64,000 bases of DNA from Himantopus leucocephalus (lineage: Eukaryota > Chordata > Aves > Charadriiformes > Recurvirostridae), in contig RSEF01000006.1 of the NCBI GenBank assembly GCA_003993805.1, forward strand, positions 25,223,200 through 25,287,199, read 5' to 3'. The translations under genes were made by a program, and so were the position numbers. This document shows, in pieces, positions 25,401 through 33,560 of the stretch (position 1 is the first letter of the stretch; the number at the start of each line of letters is the position of its first letter). The notes beneath the pieces are model-generated. The model saw only the letters and a program-made list of their open reading frames with translations, was not told the origin of the DNA and ran no database searches.

Positions 25401-26051
25401 TGCCGTGCTTGACTCAGTCCCCCTCTCCTGTTCCCTTCCGCAGGTCCTCTGAGCACCCCTGTCCCCTTCCTGCAGAGCATCCCCATGTACCCCTGCACCG
25501 TCAGCAACTCCGGCGCGGAGAAGCGCAAGCACTCCACCGCCTTCCCCGAGGGCAGCTTCCTCGAGCCATCGTCCGGGACTGTGGCGAGCCAGTACATGAG
25601 CCAGGGCGCTTCGGCTGGCGAGGGGCAGTCCGCACAAGCCATGGTGCCTTGTAGCTCCACGCAGCACATAGTTGGACTTCCCAGCGGCCCGCAGCCGGTG
25701 CACTCGGGCTCCGTCTTCAACCCATCTCACTACCCCAACACCACGTCATCTCAGCAGTCCGTGCTCTCCCAGTACGGCGGGCGCAAAATCCTCGTCTGCT
25801 CCGTGGATAACTGTTACTGTTCCTCCGTGTCCAACCACAGCGGGCACCAGCCCTACCCGCGGTCGGGGCACTTCCCCTGGACGGTCTCCTCGCAGGAGTA
25901 CTCCCACCCGCTGCCGCCCGCCCCCGCCGTCCCCCAGTCGCTCCCGGGACTTGCCGTGAGGGAATGGATTGACGCATCCCAGCAGCACGGGCGGCAGGAT
26001 TTCTATAGGGTCTACGGCCAGCCGTCGGCGAAACACTACGTCACCAGTTAA
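22346..26051 (+). CDS. TRIM8: TRIM8, tripartite motif E3 ubiquitin ligase (exons 2-6; exon 1 missing)
   Basis: The coding exons are 22,346-22,441, 23,349-23,582, 23,956-23,987, 24,598-24,713 and 25,444-26,051. They join in frame to about 361 residues ending in KHYVTS and TAA. Human TRIM8 has 551 residues, so about 190 N-terminal residues (RING and both B-boxes) lie off the left edge. What is present is the coiled coil (exons 2-3), a linker (exons 4-5) and the long Ser/Pro/Tyr-rich C-terminal region with a small Cys cluster. There is no B30.2/SPRY domain, as in other TRIM8 proteins. I identify it from recall of the vertebrate sequence, which it follows closely throughout. TRIM8 family proteins ubiquitinate signalling partners, including TAK1 in the NF-kB pathway, bind SOCS1, modulate STAT3 and stabilise p53, in cytoplasm and nucleus. 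The frame is intact, with standard splice sites. Confidence 0.96.
22442..23348 (+). other. TRIM8: TRIM8 intron 2
   Basis: This 907-bp GC-rich intron has a GATGGG-type tandem repeat in its middle (separate entry). I see nothing else in it. Confidence 0.9.
22961..23015 (+). repeat. Purine-rich GATGGG/GATGAG tandem repeat
   Basis: Units such as GATGAGGA, GATGGGAATGGGCATGAGGA and TGGGGATGGG follow each other with imperfect 6-bp periodicity. It is a small degenerate minisatellite inside TRIM8 intron 2. Confidence 0.65.
23349..23582 (+). CDS. TRIM8: TRIM8 exon 3 (coiled coil)
   Basis: The 234 bases encode 78 residues in phase 0, from EKVSQLKDEVRLQYEKMHQI to the terminal NFMK. Leu/Ile/Val at heptad spacing and many Glu/Lys/Arg indicate the dimerising coiled coil typical of TRIM proteins. 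The splice sites are cccccag|GAG and AAG|gtgaga. Confidence 0.96.
23583..23955 (+). other. TRIM8: TRIM8 intron 3
   Basis: This is a 373-bp G-rich intron with a pyrimidine-rich end (ccttcccctcctag). I see no embedded feature. Confidence 0.9.
23956..23987 (+). CDS. TRIM8: TRIM8 exon 4, 32-nt microexon
   Basis: Only 32 bases encode NTKSVKILMD plus two bases of the next Arg codon. The acceptor tcctag and the strong donor CAG|gtaagt bracket it exactly. The reading frame demands it: exon 3 ends in phase 0, whereas exon 5 needs the two leading bases supplied here. The residues match TRIM8 from other vertebrates as I recall them. Gene finders easily miss an exon this small. Confidence 0.94.
23988..24597 (+). 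other. TRIM8: TRIM8 intron 4
   Basis: This 610-bp intron has a weak MIR-like stretch near 24,103-24,146 (GTGACTCAGTTTCCCTC followed by a GGATGAAAA-type sequence). Nothing else is recognisable. The acceptor cgaacag has only a moderate pyrimidine tract. Confidence 0.85.
24598..24713 (+). CDS. TRIM8: TRIM8 exon 5 (linker after coiled coil)
   Basis: The 116 bases begin with the last base of an Arg codon and end with the first base of a Gly codon. The encoded segment starts TQNCTGGSLPPPKIGHLNSK and runs into a basic helix ending EKQLRKLLE. It matches the corresponding TRIM8 linker, and the phases on both sides agree with exons 4 and 6. Confidence 0.95.
24714..25443 (+). other. TRIM8: TRIM8 intron 5
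   Basis: This 730-bp GC-rich intron runs from gtgggt to a long pyrimidine tract and cag. I recognise no repeat or conserved block in it. Confidence 0.9.
25444..26051 (+). CDS. TRIM8: TRIM8 exon 6 coding part (C-terminal region)
   Basis: The 608 coding bases give 201 residues up to TAA at 26,049-26,051. The region is rich in Ser, Pro, Tyr and Gln, and includes EKRKHSTAFPEGSF, a Cys cluster in RKILVCSVDNCYCSSV (about 25,782-25,829), GHFPWTVSSQEYSHPLPP and the end QDFYRVYGQPSAKHYVTS. The C-terminal third follows other vertebrate TRIM8 proteins very closely as I recall them, while the middle Ser/Gln-rich part is looser. No catalytic domain is visible, and the family has none here. Confidence 0.96.
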
Positions 26052-26769
26052 CCGTCACACTCTCCGGAGAGTCCTGTTCGATGACGCGTTTGGAGAGAAA
26101 AGTCTGGTTTGGTTTGGCTTTTCTTTTTTTTTTTTTCCCCTTATAAATCAAACCCAATTTTTTCCCCGCCTCACACCCCTCCAGGATTTTGGGGAGGGTT
26201 GTTCTCTCATCTCTTTCTCTCTTTTTTTTTTTTTTAAATCCTTTTAAAATGAAATATAATGGCGTTTTTCCTATTAATTCCTTTTTTTAATTTAATTTTG
26301 GAAAGTCCTTCCTGCCCCTCGCTGGGAAAAGACGAGGGAGAAATTACCGAGAAGAAATTGATGGGGATTTCAGTCGGGCGTCTGGGTCTGTGCGTCGTGC
26401 TCTTCCTCGCTCCTCTCTGCCTTTGGAAAACTACAGAAGGGACAATGGCACCTTCTCTCTTTCCATTTCTCTGAGTTCATTTTTTCTGGTTTGGTTCAGT
26501 TTTTCCCCTTTCCCCACCCCTCTCTTTCCCTTTTTAAAAAGAAAAAAAGAAAAAAAATCTATCATTGATTCAGTATGAAACAATACTTGTAGATTTTGGG
26601 TTTGTTACCTTCTTTTTTTTTTTAAAGGCTGATTTTTTTTTGTGTTACGAGGCCACTTCTCATGCATATTGGCATTTTTTTTCCTTCTTTCAGAGATTTG
26701 TAAATACACAATGGCAGGAAATTTAATGCACAAAAAAAAGGGAAAAGAAACTTTAAAAAAAAAAACACG

Positions 26770-26775
26770 AATAAA
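26770..26775 (+). terminator. TRIM8: Internal AATAAA, possible proximal poly(A) signal of TRIM8
   Basis: A canonical hexamer occurs about 200 bp before the distal one, in A-rich sequence. It could give a slightly shorter transcript, or it may be an unused match in an A-run region. Confidence 0.35.
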
Positions 26776-26973
26776 TAGATAAAAAAAAAAAATCTGTTCT
26801 AGTTTTCAGGCGGGGAAGCGTGGCCGAAATGCACCCCCCCTCCTGCGTATCGCTGATGCAACTTCCTGTAACAAGCACTTTGTATAAAAAAAAAAGTGGA
26901 CTTCCTGCTATAAGGCACAGGTATTTATTCTGTAACCGATTTTAGAACACACACACAAAAAAAAAAATATTCA

Positions 26974-26979
26974 AATAAA
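26974..26979 (+). terminator. TRIM8: Distal poly(A) signal of TRIM8
   Basis: AATAAA is followed by GTGATCACTTAGTGC and then GC-rich DNA with a sharp change of composition. That makes it the likely end of the TRIM8 transcript. Confidence 0.7.
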
Positions 26980-26999
26980 TGTGATCACTTAGTGCAAAC

Positions 27000-29620
27000 G
27001 CCTCACTCTGCTGCAGCTCTTCCCCCGGGAACGCCGGCTCCGGTGGGAGGCTCCCACCAGCTTTCGGAGGAAGTCACCGCTCCCCGTGTCCCGTGGGTGT
27101 GTGGCCAGCGGAGGGGATTTTTTCGGAGGGAGCAGCTCAGGGATGGGGTGGCATTGGGTCCCGGCTGGGGAGGGGGTCCCCACCAGCGTCCCAGCCCCGC
27201 GGGGAGGGGTGCTGGAGCTGTGGCTCTCCTCTGGCTCCCTCCCAGCCGGCGAGGATGTGAGTCAGGCATGGAGCCGGCCGGGACACATCCTGCCCGCGGC
27301 CTCCAGAACAATCCCCATTGTGGGATGGGGATGGGGTTGGGGACTGAGACGGCAACTTTCCTGCCTCCGCTGGCATCCACCGTGCCGGCCACGCTGCAGC
27401 CCCGGCACCCGGCCCTCGGGGCTGCATCCCCACCTAAAGCCCTGCTGCCCCGTGGGGCTCTGAGGGTGCTGGCAGCGCCCCGGGCTGGTTCGGGGACCCT
27501 CCGTGCTCAGCCGAGCCCGGGAAGGGCGAGGAGGAAACCTTTGGCCGGGGTGAGCGGCGGGGCCGTGGGCTGGCCTGGCTGCGGCTGTGTGGGGGCGAGC
27601 TCTTCATCGCGGGGAAAATGGGGCAGACTTCATAAAGCAGAGCAGCGTCTTAGAGGCATTCGGGTTTTTCCACCACTGTCTTCGGGCTTGGCTTCCTTAA
27701 TTTTTTCCTGGTTGCAAAACATCCCTAGTTTCGTTTTGGTTTGGATTTCCCCCCCCATGCTGCTTCGGTGGGAAATGGGAAGGGGAGAGAGGCCGAAACC
27801 AGGGCCGCAGCGGGTCTGAGGGATGGGGAGCCAGCACCCCCTGCCCCGAGTGCTCCCGGCCACCCTCCGGGTTGGTGCCACCCTGTGCACAGGGTGCTGA
27901 GGCCACGGCTCAGCCCCACTGCCCTGCTGGGCTCTTCCCAGCCCCGTCCTCCTCGGACACTTCAGGAAACACCCAAAGCGATGGGATATTTGGGGGTTCG
28001 CTTCTGGGTCACAAGCAAAGCGCCCCAGGGTGGCAGGAGGGAGAGGGATGCTCCCAGCCTGCGCCGCAGGGACCCCGCGACGCCTCCCCCAGTGCCCATG
28101 GGAAGACCCCAGCAGTGATGGGGACACTGAGGCAGGGGCGAGAGGAGTGACGTCCCTCCCTGTGGAAGGGGGCTCAGGGTCCTCCCCACCCCAGGGTGCT
28201 CCCTGGCCATGGCCCTTGTGCTTGGTGTCCCCACGTTTGCCCTCCCAGCTGTCCTCATCATCATCTTCCTCCTCTTCCTCCTTGGCACAGCTCCCTCCTC
28301 CTGCCGGCGCAGGCAGCTGCCGGCCCCGGGCAGGCATTAAAGCACCTGTCGCCTATAGACGGGGGGATGCAGGCTCAACCCCCACCCTGCAGGGTGACCC
28401 CCAGGGGCTTGGGACATGTCCCCGCTGCGGACCACTCTCACCCTGCACCTTCGCTGGAGGGAGCAGCCCCAAAACTGCGGAGCCCCGGTGCCGTGGCCCC
28501 TCCAGCTCCCTCGGCCAGGCAGAGCATCCCAGCACCCTCAAACCCTGCATGCTGCGGGTGGCCGAGAGGGAGGCGATGCCCCCCCCCCCGCCAGCGTCAC
28601 CCCCTGAGCAGCGGGAGGAACGGGTGCCCTTGGCCCGGTTGGGGTAATGGTGTCCCAGGCTGCCGGGAGGGGAAGCACCAGTGCTGGGGCGCTCGGTGGG
28701 GTTTTGTTGATGGATGGCTCTGTCCGGGGGGTGGGAAAAGCGGGGGGAGCAGAGGCACATCCATAAACAGCTCGAGTTGTGAATGGAAAGAGACGGATTA
28801 GGAGTCGGGTGAAAACATGTCACACGGCGGAAAGAAAAATGAGCAGCTGGGCCAGACCAAATTGGTGTCTGATGAAGGACGTGGGGCCTGGTGGAAAAAG
28901 GATCCCGGGGCCGGCGATGCCGCTCGGGGGAGGCTGATGGGGAACAGCTGGAGCCGGACACGCACATCTGGCAGAGCAGGGCGAGGGGAGGGGCGGCGGT
29001 GCCGATAACCACCGCCACTGCGGCCACCGCACCCGGGTCGCACTGGATCGGTGCCTCCAGAGGGGCTGGTGCTTCATTTTCAGGTTCATGCAGAGGAGGG
29101 GGCGGCAGCACCGTGGCCTGTCCCTCGGCAGGGATTTACCCGGCGGGGTTCAGGCTCTGCCGCCAAGGGGTCCCCAGGTGGAGGAGCTGCTGCCTCTTCC
29201 TCAATTTGCATACATGTAAATAAGCAATCAACATAATGAGGGCAAATGCAAACCAGGCTTTCAGTTTGCAACCGAGTCCTATTTTTAACCTTGGAAAAGG
29301 GTTTCGGCAGGAAGCTGCAGGTCCGGCGCTGGTACCTGTCGGCACATCCAGCTGCGTGGGTGCTCGCACTGACCTCACCCCAAAGCGCTGCTGACCCCAC
29401 AGCCACCGGCAGCACTCACCGCGCTCTGCTCCCGTTACCCACGGAAACCGAAATCTCACATCTGTGCGGAAAGACGGACACCACAACATCACTTCCCGGC
29501 TCCTGGGAGACTTTTTGGGGCGGCTCTCCCACCCGCTGAGCCCCTGGGGGGTCCCACTTCAAGCCAGGGCGTGTGCCCTGGGAACACCCCCCCCCCCCCC
29601 NAGTGCCCCGGGAGTGAAGC
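27000..29620. other. GC-rich intergenic DNA downstream of TRIM8
   Basis: No gene is supported. The sequence is very GC-rich, with G and C runs, a TCATCATCATC/TCCTCC microsatellite near 28,255-28,290 and a poly-C run with an N at 29,601. Open frames of 250-275 codons occur on both strands (26,992-27,819 + and 28,353-29,111 -), but their translations are Pro/Gly/Arg/Ala-rich without recognisable domains, as expected by chance in this composition. Confidence 0.7.
29585..29601. repeat. Poly-C run ending in N
   Basis: At least fourteen cytosines end in the single ambiguous base at 29,601. The true run length is uncertain. Confidence 0.85.
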
Positions 29621-29635
29621 CCCGATGCTTAAACA

Positions 29636-29880
29636 TGAGGGGTATATTTAGACGGCATCAATTTAAGTTTGCACATCAACCTTATAAATATGAAAGCCCA
29701 TCTCGGCGAGATGTTTAAGATACCTCATCAGCCCTTGGAAAATATGCGGGAATATTAATTAGCCAGATTTGGGTATTATCTCGTAATGAATAAATGAAGA
29801 GACTCGCTGCCTAAGATGAATCACTGGCGGCTCGTTTTTTGATTTATTTTTTTTTTTAAGAAAAGTATGTTTCTAAGGTA
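29636..29880. promoter_or_regulatory. Candidate conserved non-coding element between TRIM8 and ARL3
   Basis: GC-rich DNA changes abruptly to a balanced, AT-rich, repeat-free block with homeodomain-type words: TTAATTAG at 29,755-29,762, CGTAATGAATAAATGA near 29,782-29,797, and TTTAAGTTTGCACATCAACC near 29,662. This is typical of deeply conserved vertebrate enhancers. I can judge it only by its look, as no alignment was possible. Confidence 0.3.
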
Positions 29881-32390
29881 ATTCACTTGTTTTAACCTAC
29901 GGCCCGTGGAAGGGCTCAGGGGATGCTGCTGTGCCAGGGCCAGGCAGCGTGGGACACCTCAGGGGCCCCAATGGCTGGTGTTTTACACCCCCTGATTTGG
30001 CCCCAAATGGCTGCAGTGCCTCTGGGGACGGAGGGACGGGGACAGGGTTGGAGCCCTGCCCTGGCTGCAGCAGCCCCGGGCCCAGGATGGAGGTGAAAAC
30101 TGCAGCCTTCGTTCTTTAAAAACTTATTTTTGGCTTCTTCCCCTCCTGCCCTCCATCCTCCCCTCCCACCCTCTTGCTCCGCTCCCTCCAGCCGGGCCAG
30201 GACGGGAACTTCCCGGTTGCTGTAGAAACCCAGATGAAGGACACACTTCAAACGAAAATGCCAAACAAGAAATGGCTTTGTGCACGCCCGGGCGGCTGCT
30301 TTTCCCTGCCGGGATGCAGCGAATTCGGGGCCCTTCTTCGGGGCATCTCGTGTGGCCGGGGGGGCTGTGGGGCCAGCGGAGGCTCCCTGCCAGCCCCGAA
30401 ACCTTGTGCTGAGCTGCAAGCAGAGCCTGGGGTCCCTGGGGAAAGAACTTCAAAGGTCTCCATCACCCATGGGGTGCTCACAGCATCGCCGCACTGCGGG
30501 ATGCAGCAGCTGTTGGGGTTTTGCCATCCATCCTTGCCAGCTCTGGCACCATCTCCCCACCTGGCTTTGGAGCCAAGGCACCCCAAGGGGCATCACCACC
30601 TGGTTTGCAAGATTTTGGGGTGGCGGATGAGTTTCCAGCTGGTGGGAAGGGGCTCAGGGCTGAGCAGGTGACACCCCAGGGGGGAGGTGGCAGAGGACAG
30701 GGCGGCCACGATAAGCCTCGAGGACCAGGTTGGATGCCCAAGCTGATGGGTTGGACGGCAGAGCCGCGTCCCGTGGGCGCAGGGAAGGGGCATCAGAGGA
30801 GACAGGTCGGGATGGACCAGCCGGCAGCTGCTGCCACCCCAGGAAGCATCGGCCGGACCCCATCCCTCGTGTGTGTCCCCCCCCTGGCGCGTGGCGGCTG
30901 GCGGGGCCGGGGCGGCGCGTGGGTGCGGGGCGCTGCCGGCTGCCGGAGCTGCCATTGTTTGCCTTCAATCAAGATGTTTCAGGCAGAATCAAAAGCACCA
31001 ACTGGGGAAATCATCATCACAAAAAATCTTGCGCCTGCAAAATAGGTCAAGTAAGACTCCAAAGAGAGAGAGCGTCTGATCTGCATTGCAAGGAAGAATA
31101 GCAACAGCTGTGATCTCCAGTATATATGGATGGGCTGGGGGGGGATAAATATATATATCCATGCATATGTATAACCGCTTACAGCTGTTGGGCCGTATGT
31201 TCATTAGGGCCAACTGTTTTGGAGGCAGAGGGATCAGCACTAATCGGGAAAGGGAGTTTATCATCACATTCAGAGGCAAAAGTGTCAGAAGCAACTGCAG
31301 CCCCCCCACCCCCCCGGCCCCGCAGCCCACACCAGCTGTGCCGCGCTGAACGTGCCCAATTCAGCGTCTGCCCCCCCCCACCCCCACGGGGCTGCATGAG
31401 CTGTGGCTCATGCCCTGGCTCTGAAAGTGGCCACAAGCCGTGGCCCCGGCCCCCTGCCCGGTCCCAGACCCAACTGCCACCACGGGTGCAGAGGGGTTCC
31501 CATGCCTCAGTTTCCCCATTCCCCCAGACCAGCTCTCCACACCCGCACCACCGTCCCGGCCCCCCACGGCGTCACCCCCTCAGTTATCCCCGCCTGGCGC
31601 TGGCCTCACAGGTGCCGGCTATAAAAATGAACTCAAAATACATATAAATCCTCCTGCCTGACATCAGGGAGGGTGACGGAGCCAGGGCAGGACAGCTGGC
31701 TCGCCCACCACAAGACGCCGGGCGTTTCCTGGTCAGTTGGGACCCAGCTGTCACAGGCTGGGGACCGCACGACATCCCCAGCCCATGGGCGACGCACTCG
31801 GTGTGGGGGGGGGACTCGCTGTCCCCGGCAGTGTCCCCCCCATCAGCATCCTGCGCCCCCGCTGGCTTCCCTCCATCAGCCAGAAGCTTGCAGGCTTCAG
31901 CTCCCCATCAGTAGCACAAAATAAAGGCTGCAAAGGCAAGCGGCAAGGACAACTTCTATTTAAAAATACCTCTCATCCGGATGATTTATTTGCAGGGCGT
32001 TCCTGCCAGCTCCTAATGCAGCTCAGACTTGGGGCCTAACCTACCTGACAGCTTCCCTTCCTCGTAGGATTATTTATTCGGGGCTGCGTTTGGCTGCCCG
32101 GCCGTGCCGCCGGCAGGGCTGCGGCTCGGAGCCGCACCGTCATGGCACGTTGCGAGCAGAGCGGCTCCTTCCAACCCTTCCTCCTCCGACTGGCATTTTA
32201 CTTTTTTTTTTTTTTTTTCCCCTTTTCCCATTAAAAAGGATACAGATATTCATCTTGGTCAGCCAGCTAAACAGGAAACGTGGAGGGGGCACACACAGCC
32301 CCGTGCCGTTCCCAGAAAGCTTTTGACAGCGTCCCCCGGCCAGGGCAGAGCCCAACTACAGCTTTATGGGAGTTTTGCTTCCAGTCGGCG
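29881..32390. other. Intergenic DNA, no recognised gene
   Basis: GC-rich stretches alternate with short AT-rich ones, for example around 31,110-31,180 (TATATATG and ATATATATCC) and the T run at 32,200-32,218. A faint MIR-like phrase (ATGCCTCAGTTTCCCC) is at 31,501-31,516. No open frame with a recognisable domain is present. Confidence 0.6.
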
Positions 32391-33560
32391 CTGGGAAGTG
32401 AAATAGGTGAACAGATTGCAATAAAAAAATCCAACAAGCCCAAATTCAGCCAACTGAGCCCGAAGCGGCAATTTAGGCAGGAGCCAATCGCAAGGCTGCG
32501 GTGCGAGCTTGTTTCCACTTAAAACAAAACAAAATAAAAGAAAATAAAATCAAAAAAGCTTCAGTGCAGCGCCTGGGTGGGTGCCCGGGTGGGTGGGCAA
32601 CGCGGCTGGAAAGCTGCTGTGGCCGTGGGTCCGGCTGCCCCTCGCTGATGTGTGCCCTGGCAGAGCATGGCAGGGCTGGGGGTGCCCACGCGGCGAGAAG
32701 GCGAAGGCTGAAATCTCCGATATCTCCCTCACAAAGGCAGTCATCCGGGGGGGCTGCGAGGCCGTAAACAACTGGGAAATACTGGTCAAAGAGGAACAAA
32801 AATCTCAGTGTTTATTTCTCCTTTGGGCTGCGGATTATCATTACTTTCTTTTTTTCCCCTCCCCGCATCCAATCCACTCAGCTCCTTGTCCTTTCGGGAG
32901 CACTAAATTCATCATGTGCATGTGAAGCGGGGCTGGTGCGGGGAAGGGAGCTGCGGTTCGCTCCAGCAGACGCATGCAAGGTCACACGCAGCCTCGCCAT
33001 AAATTACAGCGTGTCCCACCGTAAACAGCACCAGGAGAGGGGAAGCGCGGCGGCTTCAGGGGCAGGGGGCCGCAGGGGCCGATACATAACGTCGTGACAA
33101 GTCAAACAACTCTCAGGGTGTTCACTTGCCAGAGAAATATTTTTCACATCCAATCCATTAGGCAAAGAAGATGAAAAAGTATTTCCTACTTTACTGAAAA
33201 AAATCAGGACTCAGTATAAAGCATGCCTTAAAAAAAAAAAAAAACAGAGAAAAGAAATTAAGTGTGACCATCTATAATGTTTTTTTTCCAGCGGCTCTGA
33301 CAGCCTTCCAGGCATCCTGGCCGTGCAGGAAGGGAGCTGATACTTTAAAGAGCTCTAACAGTTTCTCGCTTTTTGGCTCGTCCTGGTGTTGCAGAAACAG
33401 TAATGAGTCAAATTAGTTGGAAAGAAACAACTTCAGAACTCGCTTCCGCCTCCAAACCCCGCTTCACTGAACCAAACCCAAATAATTCGCTGCTTTTCTT
33501 TTTCCTCTTCCCTTTTCCTGCCAGGTCAGTGGGGAACGTGTTTCATGACACGGGGTTTTT
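32391..33560. promoter_or_regulatory. Second candidate non-coding conserved stretch
   Basis: Repeat-poor, mixed-composition sequence has several transcription-factor-like words: AGCCAATCGC near 32,482 (CCAAT type), GCCATAAATTACAG near 32,996, CACATCCAATCCATTAGG near 33,146, and an AP-1 consensus TGAGTCA near 33,404. Only an A-rich tract at 32,521-32,555 and an A run at 33,231-33,244 interrupt it. The regulatory role is inference. Confidence 0.2.

Larger units (their letters stand above)
26052..26995 (+). other. TRIM8: TRIM8 3' UTR
   Basis: This follows the stop codon and ends about 16-20 bp after the last good poly(A) signal. It is AT-rich and full of homopolymers: T runs dominate 26,120-26,240 and 26,620-26,690, and A runs dominate 26,540-26,565 and 26,725-26,970. 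The exact cleavage site is not visible from DNA alone. Confidence 0.75.

Noticed and set aside
25717..26036. Antisense frames opposite TRIM8 exon 6
   Set aside because: They are shadows of the TRIM8 coding frame.
26992..27819. 275-codon open frame just after the TRIM8 poly(A) signal
   Set aside because: Gly/Pro/Arg/Ala-rich chance frame in very GC-rich DNA, with no start context or homology I can name.
28353..29111. 252-codon open frame on the minus strand
   Set aside because: Low-complexity Pro/Ser/His translation of GC-rich intergenic sequence with no domain.
31490..31520. CTCAGTTTCCCC phrase as a MIR copy
   Set aside because: The match is under 20 bp with no flanking similarity in C-rich DNA, so chance is likely.
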